A stretch of 13,811 bases of DNA from the NCBI GenBank assembly GCA_937898375.1, contig CALEJX010000535.1, forward strand, positions 1 through 13,811, read 5' to 3'. Made by a program: the position numbers and the translations under genes. The notes under the pieces were generated by a model. The model was not told where the DNA came from. It searched no databases and worked only from the letters and a program-made list of their open reading frames with translations. The stretch comes from an uncultured Ruminococcus sp. (GTDB lineage Bacteria; Bacillota; Clostridia; Oscillospirales; Ruminococcaceae). Shown piece after piece: positions 1-7,236 of this stretch. Positions within the stretch are counted from its first letter, which is position 1. Each line of letters starts with the position of its first letter.

Positions 1-1479
1 ATTCCAGTCAGCATAAAGACCAGCCGGCATTGTATGAGCGCCAAGTCTTTCCATTGAGAAATTGATAGCTCTCTTAAGGTGCTCGTAAACTGTATCCTCG
101 CCGCCGTTTGCGTATACGATAACTTCGTCAAGGAATGCCTTGTTTCCGCTCTCGCCGATATACTTATTAACTGTTGGGAAGAGCCAAAGAGCGTCGTCTG
201 CTCTGTAGCATGGATGACCTGTTTCCTTAGCATAGATAGAGTTTTCGTCATTCTCATCTGGGCAAGTTTCGTGGCCTGCGTTGTGGTCGAACTTAACGAG
301 TGGAAGTCCGCCGCCGTTGTCTACCTGTGCAGAGATCATAAATCTGATCTTTTCAGCGGCAAGCTCAGGGTTGATATGGATGATACCCTGGATATCCTGA
401 ACTGTATCTCTATAGCCGTAGCCGTTTCTCAGACCGCAATAGATGAATGATGCAGCTCTTGACCAGATAAATGTGATGAAGCACTGATAAGCGTTCCATA
501 CGTTTACCATGTTATTGAACTCGTCAGACGGAGTTTCGATCTGGAAGTTATTGAGCTGACCATGCCAGTAAGCGATAAGCTCCTTGATCTCAGCGTCTAC
601 CTTGCCAGCTTCGTTATATGTAGCGAGTATCTCGTCTGCTACCTTTGGATTCTTCTGACCAACAACATAGATGAGTTCCTTTGTTTCGCCAGGAGCAAGG
701 ATAATGTCAGACTGAAGAGCGCCGCAAGCGTTTGAGTTATAGTTGAGCTTGTTATCGCAGAAACCTCTTTCAACTGCAACAGGGTTGCCGTATGTTCTGT
801 AAGAGCCGATAAAGCTGTCAAGGTTACCATTATATGCGGAAACAGGAGCGCCAACTACGCCGAAAAATCTTTCTCTCCAGTTAGAGCCGTTCTCGTCCTT
901 GCCGCTGTTCTCGTTGATATGCTGAACGATCTTGTTGCCCTCAAAGCTTGTTCTTGTAATGAACAGAGTATACTGGAGGTTTACCTGATCCTGCTCGTAG
1001 TTGTTCTCGTTTGTGAACTCTACAAAGCCGAATGTTGAAAGGTTTCTGTATCTGTCAGAATTGTTTGTGATCTTAGTTCTCCATACCTCATATGTTTTGT
1101 TCAGAGGAACATAATATGTAAGCTCGGAGTGGATATCTGCGTAGTCAGACTTGATTGTTGTATAAGCTGTACCATGGTGGCACTCTGTCTTATACTGATC
1201 AAGAGGCTTGCCTACAGGCTGCCATGTGCATGACCAATAATCATTGACATCGTTATCTCTGATATAGATATATCTGCCAGGGAGACCGATATTTGAATTG
1301 AAACGATAACGGATTATTCTTCCGTTAGCACCGCTCTTTACAAAGCTGTATCCGCCGCCGTTATTGGATACGATAGCACCATACTCAGGTGAGCCAAGGT
1401 AGTTAGCCCAAGGTGCAGGTGTGTCAGGTCTTGTGATGACATATTCCTTGTGTTCAAGGTCAAAATAACCATACTGCAT
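1..1479 (-). CDS. GH94 glycoside phosphorylase, probably cellobiose phosphorylase (3' end outside window)
   Basis: The frame is open from an ATG at 1479 to base 1, giving 493 residues of a family usually about 800 long. The N-terminus (MQYGYFDLEHKEYVITRPDT, then PAPWANYLGSPEY and NNGGGYSF) is typical of GH94 enzymes, which split beta-linked glucose disaccharides with phosphate to sugar 1-phosphate plus free sugar, in the cytoplasm. Further signatures are the sugar-binding stretch YGYRDTVQD (354-362), the ADDALWL stretch, and GLYADWN at the window edge. In characterised GH94 enzymes the general acid is the Asp directly after ADWN, so the gene is cut one residue before it (expected residue 494; it is Asp490 in Cellvibrio gilvus CBP). 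No signal peptide is visible. An AGGAG ribosome site lies at 1492-1496. Cellobiose is the likeliest substrate, from resemblance to ruminococcal enzymes; laminaribiose or cellodextrin cannot be excluded without the C-terminal half. Confidence 0.88.
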   Translation of the reverse strand, partial: MQYGYFDLEHKEYVITRPDTPAPWANYLGSPEYGAIVSNNGGGYSFVKSGANGRIIRYRFNSNIGLPGRYIYIRDNDVNDYWSCTWQPVGKPLDQYKTECHHGTAYTTIKSDYADIHSELTYYVPLNKTYEVWRTKITNNSDRYRNLSTFGFVEFTNENNYEQDQVNLQYTLFITRTSFEGNKIVQHINENSGKDENGSNWRERFFGVVGAPVSAYNGNLDSFIGSYRTYGNPVAVERGFCDNKLNYNSNACGALQSDIILAPGETKELIYVVGQKNPKVADEILATYNEAGKVDAEIKELIAYWHGQLNNFQIETPSDEFNNMVNVWNAYQCFITFIWSRAASFIYCGLRNGYGYRDTVQDIQGIIHINPELAAEKIRFMISAQVDNGGGLPLVKFDHNAGHETCPDENDENSIYAKETGHPCYRADDALWLFPTVNKYIGESGNKAFLDEVIVYANGGEDTVYEHLKRAINFSMERLGAHTMPAGLYADWN

Positions 1480-1513
1480 ATTTTTTATACGCTCCTTTTC
1501 AATATTTTAAAGT

Positions 1514-1544
1514 TGTAAACGTTTAGGCAAAAGTGTAAACGTTT
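1514..1544. promoter_or_regulatory. Tandem LacI-family-like operators upstream of the GH94 gene
   Basis: Two identical 11-mers TGTAAACGTTT lie at 1514-1524 and 1534-1544. Each is centred on a CG step within AAACGTTT, and the first extends to the perfect palindrome TAAACGTTTA. The centres are exactly 20 bp apart, about two helical turns, so two dimers would sit on the same face of the DNA. LacI-family repressors and CcpA bind palindromes with a central CG. The sites match the cre consensus except for the last one or two bases. They lie downstream of the predicted start of transcription (about +36 and +56), so they would act as roadblocks. The regulator is not in the window. Confidence 0.7.
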
Positions 1545-1582
1545 CCCTCATAGATCCCGTCATTATTCATAACGCTTATATT

Positions 1583-1611
1583 ATTTTAGCATACTTCCGA
1601 TAGCTTTACAA
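1583..1611 (-). promoter_or_regulatory. Promoter of the GH94 phosphorylase gene
   Basis: Read on the minus strand, a -35 box TTGTAA (1611-1606) is followed by a 17-bp spacer and a -10 box TAAAAT (1588-1583). The -10 box is preceded by TGC, giving an extended -10. Transcription would start near 1576, leaving a leader of about 97 nt that contains both operator palindromes. Confidence 0.65.
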
Positions 1612-1758
1612 GGGGGTAGAGCCAAAAAAATGGGCGTATTTTCAAAAAACTTTTTCACGATTATTGAATTTTGAAACTTAAACGATTGAAAATCATCGTG
1701 CTTTTTGTCATTGTCTAAAGCGCACTAATAACTGATATTTATTTGTATATATTGGATA

Positions 1759-1787
1759 TTGACAGCGATGCCGAAATATGGTATATT
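1759..1787 (+). promoter_or_regulatory. Promoter of the lipoprotein gene
   Basis: A perfect -35 TTGACA (1759-1764), a 17-bp spacer and a -10 TATATT (1782-1787) with a TGG extended -10 just before it. The predicted start is near 1794. The ribosome site AGGTG (1811-1815) follows, 7 nt before the ATG at 1823. Confidence 0.75.
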
Positions 1788-1822
1788 GTGTATATAATAG
1801 ATTATAGGGTAGGTGACAAAAC

Positions 1823-2701
1823 ATGAAAAAGACAGTTTATTTGGTTTTAGCGCTCTCACTGCTCCTTTGCTCATGCTCAAAATCAGAAAATACAAAAGTG
1901 GCTGAAAGCAATTCTTCGGTGGACGCAGTTACAAGCGCAGACAGTTCCACAGCAGAGACAGTTGACACTTCGTACACGATAACTATCGATGACAAGATAT
2001 ACTATCTGAGCAACAAAGTGCTTTCAGAAGAAGAGAAAGCTTACATTGATGGACAAGCTGCTGACGCTTCATCAACACGTTATTTATATGATCCTGCTCA
2101 GCAAGCCGACGGTGCTATCACAGATGTAAAGGCAGATGTTTTCAGACTTGACAGCAAATATCTTTGCATGAAGATCAAATGTGATGATCTTTACAATAGC
2201 GTAAAAAAGATATATACCGATAAAAATGGGATAGACGGAAATGAAACTGCATATGTTGTTTTGGAACCTGCGGGAAGTAATTACACTTTTACTGATAGTT
2301 TACCTGACAGCTCTGAAATTTCGGCATATTATATTTATCACTGGTATGGAGAAGAACCATATGAGATAACAGACAAGGACACTATAGATAAGATAACTGC
2401 GTGGATAGAGAATGCTAAGTCAGTATGCAAGGATTATCCTTACATTGACGGCGCAGAATACGGCGGTGCTGACGCTTATGGAATCTCTCTTGAAAAGGTT
2501 GAACCAGAGGAAGTACATGAAAACATTTGTATAATCGATGTTTCACAGTATTCATGGGATAGCTCGAGCTACCAGCACTATCAAAGTAAAATATGCAATT
2601 TTAGCATAAAAGATGATACAGGCGAATTTCAGGATTACAATTTGCCAAAGGAAATGATAGATGAGATAATGCCCCTTATAACAAGACCTAATGTTGAATA
2701 G
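1823..2701 (+). CDS. Predicted secreted lipoprotein of unknown function
   Basis: This 292-residue protein starts with a lipoprotein signal peptide: MKKTVYLV, a hydrophobic run, then a lipobox ending at Cys18 (LCS-C). Cys18 should be lipidated so that the protein is anchored on the outer face of the membrane. Residues about 19-50 are a Ser/Thr/Ala/Asp-rich linker. The rest (about 50-292) is a soluble, acidic, Tyr- and Asp-rich domain with a segment around YYIYHWYGEEPYEITDKDT that I cannot match to a known family. The AGGTG site and good promoter fix the start. It is the only plus-strand gene here and is monocistronic, closed by the terminator at 2718-2750. Its position back to back with a disaccharide phosphorylase does not by itself imply a role in sugar uptake: it lacks the size and features of a sugar-binding protein. 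Confidence 0.85.
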   Translation: MKKTVYLVLALSLLLCSCSKSENTKVAESNSSVDAVTSADSSTAETVDTSYTITIDDKIYYLSNKVLSEEEKAYIDGQAADASSTRYLYDPAQQADGAITDVKADVFRLDSKYLCMKIKCDDLYNSVKKIYTDKNGIDGNETAYVVLEPAGSNYTFTDSLPDSSEISAYYIYHWYGEEPYEITDKDTIDKITAWIENAKSVCKDYPYIDGAEYGGADAYGISLEKVEPEEVHENICIIDVSQYSWDSSSYQHYQSKICNFSIKDDTGEFQDYNLPKEMIDEIMPLITRPNVE

Positions 2702-2717
2702 CAAACAAAACATACAA

Positions 2718-2750
2718 AACCGGCGTGTATCTTTGTGATACACGCCGGTT
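2718..2750. terminator. Bidirectional intrinsic terminator between convergent genes
   Basis: A perfect 14-bp stem (2718-2731 with 2737-2750) encloses a 5-nt loop TTTGT. On the plus strand it is followed by GTTTCTATT. On the minus strand it is followed by a T-rich tract (complement of 2701-2717). It lies between the lipoprotein stop (2701) and the stop of the minus-strand 93-residue gene (2766), so it can end both transcripts. Confidence 0.9.
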
Positions 2751-2765
2751 GTTTCTATTATGTTT

Positions 2766-3047
2766 TTATGATACTTTGAGCCATGCGCAGGCAAAATCAA
2801 GTGCTTCATAGAGGCTTGATTTCTCTGCTACCTTTACTATCTGCTTATTCGGAGGCAGTGTGCTGTCTGTTGCAACTTTTCTTATTCTTACCTTATTTGC
2901 AACGTCGATACCGCCGACCTTTTCTGTAGAAAGTATTTCTATCATGACTACGAACTCGTCATACATATTTCCAAAATAGATATTATTTCCTTTTCTCACC
3001 AGTGGAACGCCCTTATAGGTGAAAAAAGCTTTCTTTTCTTCTGCCAT
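2766..3047 (-). CDS. Small conserved-looking protein of unknown function (93 aa)
   Basis: It starts MAEEKKAFFTYKGVPLVRKG and ends ACAWLKVS. I do not recognise the family. It is a soluble protein of mixed charge with no signal peptide or membrane segment. Its N-terminal part alternates hydrophobic and polar residues as in a beta-sheet, and the end (SSLYEALDFACAWLKVS) looks helical. A GGAGAG ribosome site lies just upstream of the ATG at 3047, and an extended -10 promoter lies further upstream, so it is probably expressed alone. It ends at the shared terminator. The combination of own promoter, ribosome site and terminator makes it a real gene despite its size. Confidence 0.75.
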   Translation of the reverse strand: MAEEKKAFFTYKGVPLVRKGNNIYFGNMYDEFVVMIEILSTEKVGGIDVANKVRIRKVATDSTLPPNKQIVKVAEKSSLYEALDFACAWLKVS

Positions 3048-3097
3048 TTATCTCTCCGCCTTTCTCATAATATATTTCTCTTTTTGTTTACTGTTTT

Positions 3098-3106
3098 ATT
3101 ATACCA
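3098..3106 (-). promoter_or_regulatory. Extended -10 promoter of the 93-aa gene
   Basis: On the minus strand the sequence TGGTATAAT (3106-3098) is a perfect -10 hexamer with a TGn extension. The -35 region is poor (TTTTAA at 17-bp spacing). A 7-bp palindrome, CTTTTAA-CAAAA-TTAAAAG (3109-3127), sits just upstream and overlaps the -35 position. It could be an operator or simply AT-rich chance. Confidence 0.6.
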
Positions 3107-3200
3107 TACTTTTAACAAAATTAAAAGAGTTTTTGAAAACTTTTTTGCGCAGGTTTTCACCATGCTTTATGCGGGATACATATTGTATCACATATTCTTT

Positions 3201-3260
3201 GCAAAAGCTGTCGAAACATGACCGTAGGGGCGAACAGCGTTCGCCCGTCAGTTTTTATGC
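3201..3260. repeat. Palindromic repeat element, copy 1
   Basis: The 60-bp element runs from GCAAAA to TTTTTATGC. Its core is an 8-bp perfect stem GGGCGAAC-AGC-GTTCGCCC (3228-3246) preceded by CCGTA. It aligns with a second element at 8369-8450 read on the opposite strand: both have GCAAAA ends, an inner GAAACA, a core CGTAGGGGCGA and a closing GTTTTTA(T)GC. It starts 7 bp past the DUF4340 stop codon. It is GC-rich inside AT-rich spacer. It is either a short dispersed non-coding repeat (REP- or MITE-like) or a transcript 3'-end structure. Confidence 0.6.
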
Positions 3261-3266
3261 TTAACT

Positions 3267-4772
3267 TTAGTAGTTATCGTCAACAGCCTCGCCTTTAAGA
3301 AGTCTGTCCATATTGGCAACGAACGTATCTGCCCAGCTTGACTGTATCCTGAACGATGTTTCGCCGTTGAGCTTGACTACTGAACGTCTTGATGAGTCTT
3401 TATAAAGCTCCATTACGTCCTTTTTGCCGTCCTTGCGGTCGAATGTTACAGTCAGGTAGCTTTCGCCCTCTGGATCTGTGAAGTATATCTCGTTTGTTGG
3501 GCAGCCCATAAGATACTGATAGAAGGTCTTGAAGTTGTCAACGTCAAGCTCCTTGCCGTCTGTTGTGACCTTTGTTACCTGTGCGGTAGTTTTGCCGTCA
3601 GAATCTGTATCAGCGCTTGAGCCTGAGCTTTCTATCTCATAAGTGGTCTTTTTGCCGTTATATACTACCTCAACGTCCTTAAGGTCAACAAGGTAGTTTG
3701 AAGTCATAAGGCTTGTGATAACGTCCTCCGCTTTGACAGTTGCCCATGGGAGATTATCGGCTGAAACAAGATATATAGCGTCAACGCCCTTTACGCCCTC
3801 AAAGTAGCAATAATATGCAGACACTTTATCTGTTGTTTCGCTGCTGTCGCCTGCGGTAGCATAGACAGGGTCGCCTATTTTAAGGGTATAGTCATAGCCG
3901 TCTCCTGAGAGCCTTACTGTTGCGAACGGGTCGGAAAGACCATGCTCTTTCATTGCGGCTTCGTCAGGAGCGATGACCTCACAGCTCTGCGCTGTAAGTC
4001 CCCACATACCATGGGTCGTTGCTGAAGAATTTGTGATGTTCAGGTATGAGAAGATAGGCTCTGTCATTACCTGTCCTGAAAGTCCCTCCACCTCGTTAGG
4101 GTTGTTTTCAAACGCCATTTCATAGTCGAGGTCTTTTCTTGTAACAGTTTCCTTGCCATAGTCAGGCCAATCATCGTCAGACGGCTTTGTGAGCAAAGTG
4201 AGGTTTGCATACTCGGTCACTGGGTCTGTATAGTATGAAAGCTTTGTTCCCATTACCATATAGACGGTCTTTTCATCGTCAAGGCTCACATAGCTGTATC
4301 TTTCATTGCTTGGTGAAGCAGAACCTATATGAACGGTAGTGGTAGTGCCGTCGCTGTATTCAACTGTGAAATCTGCTGTCGGCTTATCAAGTCCGTATTT
4401 TGACATATCCTCAACGTTTTCTTCAACGAGCTTTTTAGCTTTGAAGCTGTCAAGGTTCGATATCATAGAGGACTCAGCCGTTGTATTTGCATTAAGAGTG
4501 CCAAGTTCAGGTATGCTCCATGTGGATTTGCCCGACTCTGACCTATTAACGGAATACTCGCCGTGTTCGTTTGAAACTTTTACGCTTGTGATATCATCGC
4601 TTGACTTTGTGAGGATAACAACGCTCTCGTCCTCACTTGAAACTGCCGCTGTTGACGATGAGCTGGAGTCGGCGTCTGATTTGCCTGATGTGGAATTGAG
4701 AAACGCCATTACTCCCACCAGACAAGCCGCTGTGACTCCGCAGATTATGATACCCTGCAATTTACCATTCAT
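3267..4772 (-). CDS. DUF4340 membrane-anchored protein of the GldG-like ABC module
   Basis: This 501-residue protein has a short cytoplasmic N-terminus, one hydrophobic segment at about residues 8-25 and then a Ser/Asp-rich linker (SGKSDADSSSSS). The rest is a large extracytoplasmic region built of repeated beta-rich segments. The text around EDMSKYGLDKPTADFTVEYS is characteristic of DUF4340 (a YGLDKP-type motif followed by a strand that begins a thio-like fold). The domain seems to occur twice, with a similar EHGLSDPFATVRLSGD stretch in the second half. An AGAGG ribosome site precedes the ATG, and the gap to the preceding GldG-like gene is 19 bp. DUF4340 proteins commonly accompany GldG-like ABC systems; their biochemical role is not known to me. 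It is the last gene of the operon, and copy 1 of the palindromic element follows it. Confidence 0.85.
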   Translation of the reverse strand: MNGKLQGIIICGVTAACLVGVMAFLNSTSGKSDADSSSSSTAAVSSEDESVVILTKSSDDITSVKVSNEHGEYSVNRSESGKSTWSIPELGTLNANTTAESSMISNLDSFKAKKLVEENVEDMSKYGLDKPTADFTVEYSDGTTTTVHIGSASPSNERYSYVSLDDEKTVYMVMGTKLSYYTDPVTEYANLTLLTKPSDDDWPDYGKETVTRKDLDYEMAFENNPNEVEGLSGQVMTEPIFSYLNITNSSATTHGMWGLTAQSCEVIAPDEAAMKEHGLSDPFATVRLSGDGYDYTLKIGDPVYATAGDSSETTDKVSAYYCYFEGVKGVDAIYLVSADNLPWATVKAEDVITSLMTSNYLVDLKDVEVVYNGKKTTYEIESSGSSADTDSDGKTTAQVTKVTTDGKELDVDNFKTFYQYLMGCPTNEIYFTDPEGESYLTVTFDRKDGKKDVMELYKDSSRRSVVKLNGETSFRIQSSWADTFVANMDRLLKGEAVDDNY

Positions 4773-4791
4773 TTGTGATTACCTCTGTGTT

Positions 4792-6516
4792 TTACTTATT
4801 CTTTCTTCTTGCCCAGATAACGATACCTACTATAAGAACTACAACAGGTACGCCAAGGCAGAATGTCCACTTGAGGACTGTTTTCTGCTGCTGAGTAACA
4901 TCGAAAACGTTGCCTGTGATAGTTTTTGGTGTGATAGTGATACCTGCGGTCTTGCCGGTAAGACCATTTATAACGCTTATAAAATACTCGCTGTTCTGAT
5001 ACTGTGAATACTGCAAATAGGTATCAGACAGAAGTCCCTCTGAGCCTACTGCGATAACGTTACTATAGAGAGTATTGTTATCGTCTGTGAACTTTGCCTT
5101 TGAGCCGACAGCCATATAATTCTGCTGACCCTTTACCAATGGGTCGCCTATCTTTACCTGACCTGTGGTCTGTGATATCTCAACGTCTGCTGTATAAGCG
5201 GCGTCGGAGGACTGGAGATAAGCGTCTGTGGAAACCATATCCTGCTCGTCAAAGAGTGTGTTTACAGGACGGCAGAGTGCTGAAAGGATAGCTGGGCTTT
5301 CTGTGGAAACGTCCTGTGTGAAGTTATCGGAAACTGTGGAAGCGATCGTTACGCAAGGCGAGTTATAATACTTGCCTGAGTCGCTTTCGCAGATAACGCC
5401 CTTACCGATAGAAAGTCCATACTCTGACAGGAACTCATCAAGGTTTGGAGTATCTTCCTGACCATAAGAAGCGATATAGAGGAGCTGTTTGCCAAGATTT
5501 CCGTCATTATTGAGGAAGTCGCTGACCTTTGTGATATCCTCCTCCAGATAGTCTGTCTTAGGTGCAGGGATAACGATAACGTCTGTATCGGCAGGGATAT
5601 CCTCGGAAGTTATATCCACTGTGTTCACGTTATAGCCGTTTGCTGTAAGAAGCGTCTGGAAATATGTGAGCTGTGTAAGCTCGCTTCTGCCTGTGAGGAT
5701 AGTAACATAGACAGGGTTAGGGTCTGTTACTGTCATAAGGGCGGAAGTGAAAGCCTGCTCTGCGTTTGAGGACTCAACATAGCTGCCGTAATAAGACAGG
5801 AACGCAAGGTCGCCGCCTGCCTGCTGAGCAAGGGCTTCTATGCTGTAGCCTGACTGTGAGAGCTGCTGCTCGAACTCATCTTTAAATGTGAGCAGGTCGA
5901 GCATACCGAGCTTTCTTGTTCGGCTTATCTCTTTGCCGTCTACTTTTGTTTTTGTTTCAAATATCATATCGAACTGGCTGATAGTATCGGTATACTCCTT
6001 AACGATCTCAGGGTGTGAGTCGATATCAACGAAACGATATGTGATGTGGTGGTTGAGCTTACAATAGTTTTTCAGAAGCTCTACAGCCTGCTTATTATAA
6101 GAGCTGTAATTTGTATAAGTATTCTCGTCTGCGAAAATAGTTACCTGAACGTCAACGTTCACTTTCTTTACATAATCCTCTGTATCGTTTGAAACTGAAT
6201 ATATCTTATTGCTTGTCAAGTCGATAGTGATAGGATATCTGTCAAAGAGCATTGTTGTGACAACGTTCACAAGGACGAGCAGAGCGATAAAGACGCAGGT
6301 GAACACTGTTGCCATTGTTCCATGCTTGAGCTTTTTGGTATTGAACTTTTTGCCGTCCTTTGCCTTTTTCTCTTTTTTATCCTTCTTCTTGCCTTTGTCT
6401 TTTTTATCCTTTTCTGTATCCTTCGGAGCGCTCTTTGCTGCCTTTTCGTCTGCTACAACGTCTTTGAGCAGGTCTGCTCCTGATACAGAGACCTTTTCGT
6501 TATTATTCTCTTCCAT
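4792..6516 (-). CDS. GldG-like ABC transporter auxiliary protein with a lysine-rich N-terminal tail
   Basis: This 574-residue protein has a cytoplasmic tail (1-67), a membrane segment (about 68-90), a large external domain and a C-terminal membrane segment (about 548-568) followed by ARRKNK. Just after the first membrane helix, the stretch ITIDLTSNKIYSVSNDTEDY matches the pattern that opens GldG/IFT52-type auxiliary domains (DLT, K-YS-S, then T). The tail is unusual: residues 32-64 contain 18 lysines in 33 positions, interspersed with Asp and Glu. The ribosome site AAAGGAGG overlaps the stop codon of the permease gene (TAAAGGAGG), which points to coupled translation. It is expected to work with the ABC-2 permease and ATPase next to it. 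The substrate is unknown, and the family name from Bacteroidetes gliding does not imply gliding here. Confidence 0.85.
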   Translation of the reverse strand: MEENNNEKVSVSGADLLKDVVADEKAAKSAPKDTEKDKKDKGKKKDKKEKKAKDGKKFNTKKLKHGTMATVFTCVFIALLVLVNVVTTMLFDRYPITIDLTSNKIYSVSNDTEDYVKKVNVDVQVTIFADENTYTNYSSYNKQAVELLKNYCKLNHHITYRFVDIDSHPEIVKEYTDTISQFDMIFETKTKVDGKEISRTRKLGMLDLLTFKDEFEQQLSQSGYSIEALAQQAGGDLAFLSYYGSYVESSNAEQAFTSALMTVTDPNPVYVTILTGRSELTQLTYFQTLLTANGYNVNTVDITSEDIPADTDVIVIPAPKTDYLEEDITKVSDFLNNDGNLGKQLLYIASYGQEDTPNLDEFLSEYGLSIGKGVICESDSGKYYNSPCVTIASTVSDNFTQDVSTESPAILSALCRPVNTLFDEQDMVSTDAYLQSSDAAYTADVEISQTTGQVKIGDPLVKGQQNYMAVGSKAKFTDDNNTLYSNVIAVGSEGLLSDTYLQYSQYQNSEYFISVINGLTGKTAGITITPKTITGNVFDVTQQQKTVLKWTFCLGVPVVVLIVGIVIWARRKNK

Positions 6517-6531
6517 TTCAACAGCCCTCCT

Positions 6532-7236
6532 TTAGCCCCAGCGGCGTTTTTCAAGCACTCTCACCGTGAGGAAAAGAAATGCCACTATTGCACTCAGAAA
6601 GAACACAACATTAGAAAAGTCAAAAAGTCCGTAGGTGAATGAATAATATCTCTCGCCGAATGACACCTTTTCGCACACTGTTGTGAGCCAATCAAAAGGC
6701 AGAAGATTGCCTATTGTTGACAGGAACGATACGAAGATAAGTGCGATAAAGCTTATTACTGCGGCGACTATCTGATTTTCTGTGAAAGATGAGCAGAAGA
6801 TACCGATAGCGATATAAGCGCCGCCAACAAGTGCCAGAGCAACGATATTGCCCACAACGACGTTCCAGTCAGGCGTACCGAAAGCGGACACTACAACTGC
6901 GAAAACGCCTGTGATAGCGATAGCTATGATATAGATAAGGAAAGCGGCAAGAAATTTACCGACAACAATACTGCCAAGACCCACAGGGGCGGTTAGCAGA
7001 CACTGGTCTGTTTTTGTTCGCTTTTCCTCGGATATGGTCCTCATGGTGAGGATAGGTATAAGCACGATTATGATTATAAGAAGCGCACTGAAAACGGAAT
7101 CGAGCTTTGTATAGCCGCTTTCAAGGCTGTAGTTTGCAAACATTATGCCTGCATAGGCATAGAATGCCGCAAGGAAAATATAACCGATAGGTGAGGTGAA
7201 ATAGCTCCTTACCTCTCGTCTGAATATAGCGCCCAT
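6532..7236 (-). CDS. ABC-2 type permease, GldF-like
   Basis: A 234-residue membrane protein with about six hydrophobic segments, near residues 17-35, 48-65, 90-118, 127-149, 154-175 and 207-227. The stretch PILTMRTISEEKRTKTDQCL followed by LTAPV (about 61-85) is the conserved cytoplasmic segment of ABC-2 permeases of the GldF/NosY kind. The start codon overlaps the ATPase stop by one base (TAATG), so it is translationally coupled. It should form the membrane channel driven by the ATPase encoded upstream. Its short length fits the GldF group rather than long ABC-2 exporters. Confidence 0.9.
   Translation of the reverse strand: MGAIFRREVRSYFTSPIGYIFLAAFYAYAGIMFANYSLESGYTKLDSVFSALLIIIIVLIPILTMRTISEEKRTKTDQCLLTAPVGLGSIVVGKFLAAFLIYIIAIAITGVFAVVVSAFGTPDWNVVVGNIVALALVGGAYIAIGIFCSSFTENQIVAAVISFIALIFVSFLSTIGNLLPFDWLTTVCEKVSFGERYYSFTYGLFDFSNVVFFLSAIVAFLFLTVRVLEKRRWG

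Larger units (their letters stand above)
1480..1822. other. Divergent intergenic region between the GH94 and lipoprotein genes
   Basis: This 343-bp AT-rich spacer holds back-to-back promoters. On the minus strand are the GH94 promoter (1583-1611) and two operator palindromes (1514-1544). On the plus strand is the lipoprotein promoter (1759-1787). The stretch between the promoters (about 1620-1750) contains A- and T-runs and a weak 6-bp inverted repeat (1656-1661 and 1695-1700), but nothing I can assign. I see no small ORF with a convincing ribosome site. Confidence 0.7.

Noticed and set aside
1656..1700. Inverted repeat CACGAT...ATCGTG in the divergent spacer
   Set aside because: The arms are only 6 bp with a 33-nt loop in AT-rich DNA, so chance is likely.
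1793..1798. TATAAT as the -10 box of the lipoprotein gene
   Set aside because: It is 28 bp from the TTGACA box; TATATT at 1782-1787 has correct 17-bp spacing and an extended -10.
3175..3189. Small palindrome GATACA-TAT-TGTATC
   Set aside because: Short AT-rich stem with no repeat elsewhere in the window and no gene start nearby.
3228..3246. Classic intrinsic terminator for the ABC operon
   Set aside because: The stem is good, but on the minus strand it is followed by CTACGGTCATG, not a T-run, so I list it as a repeat element instead.
4339..5007. A 222-codon open frame on the plus strand
   Set aside because: It lies antisense across the DUF4340 and GldG-like genes, has no ribosome site and gives a low-complexity Ser/Leu-rich translation; the minus-strand genes explain the region.
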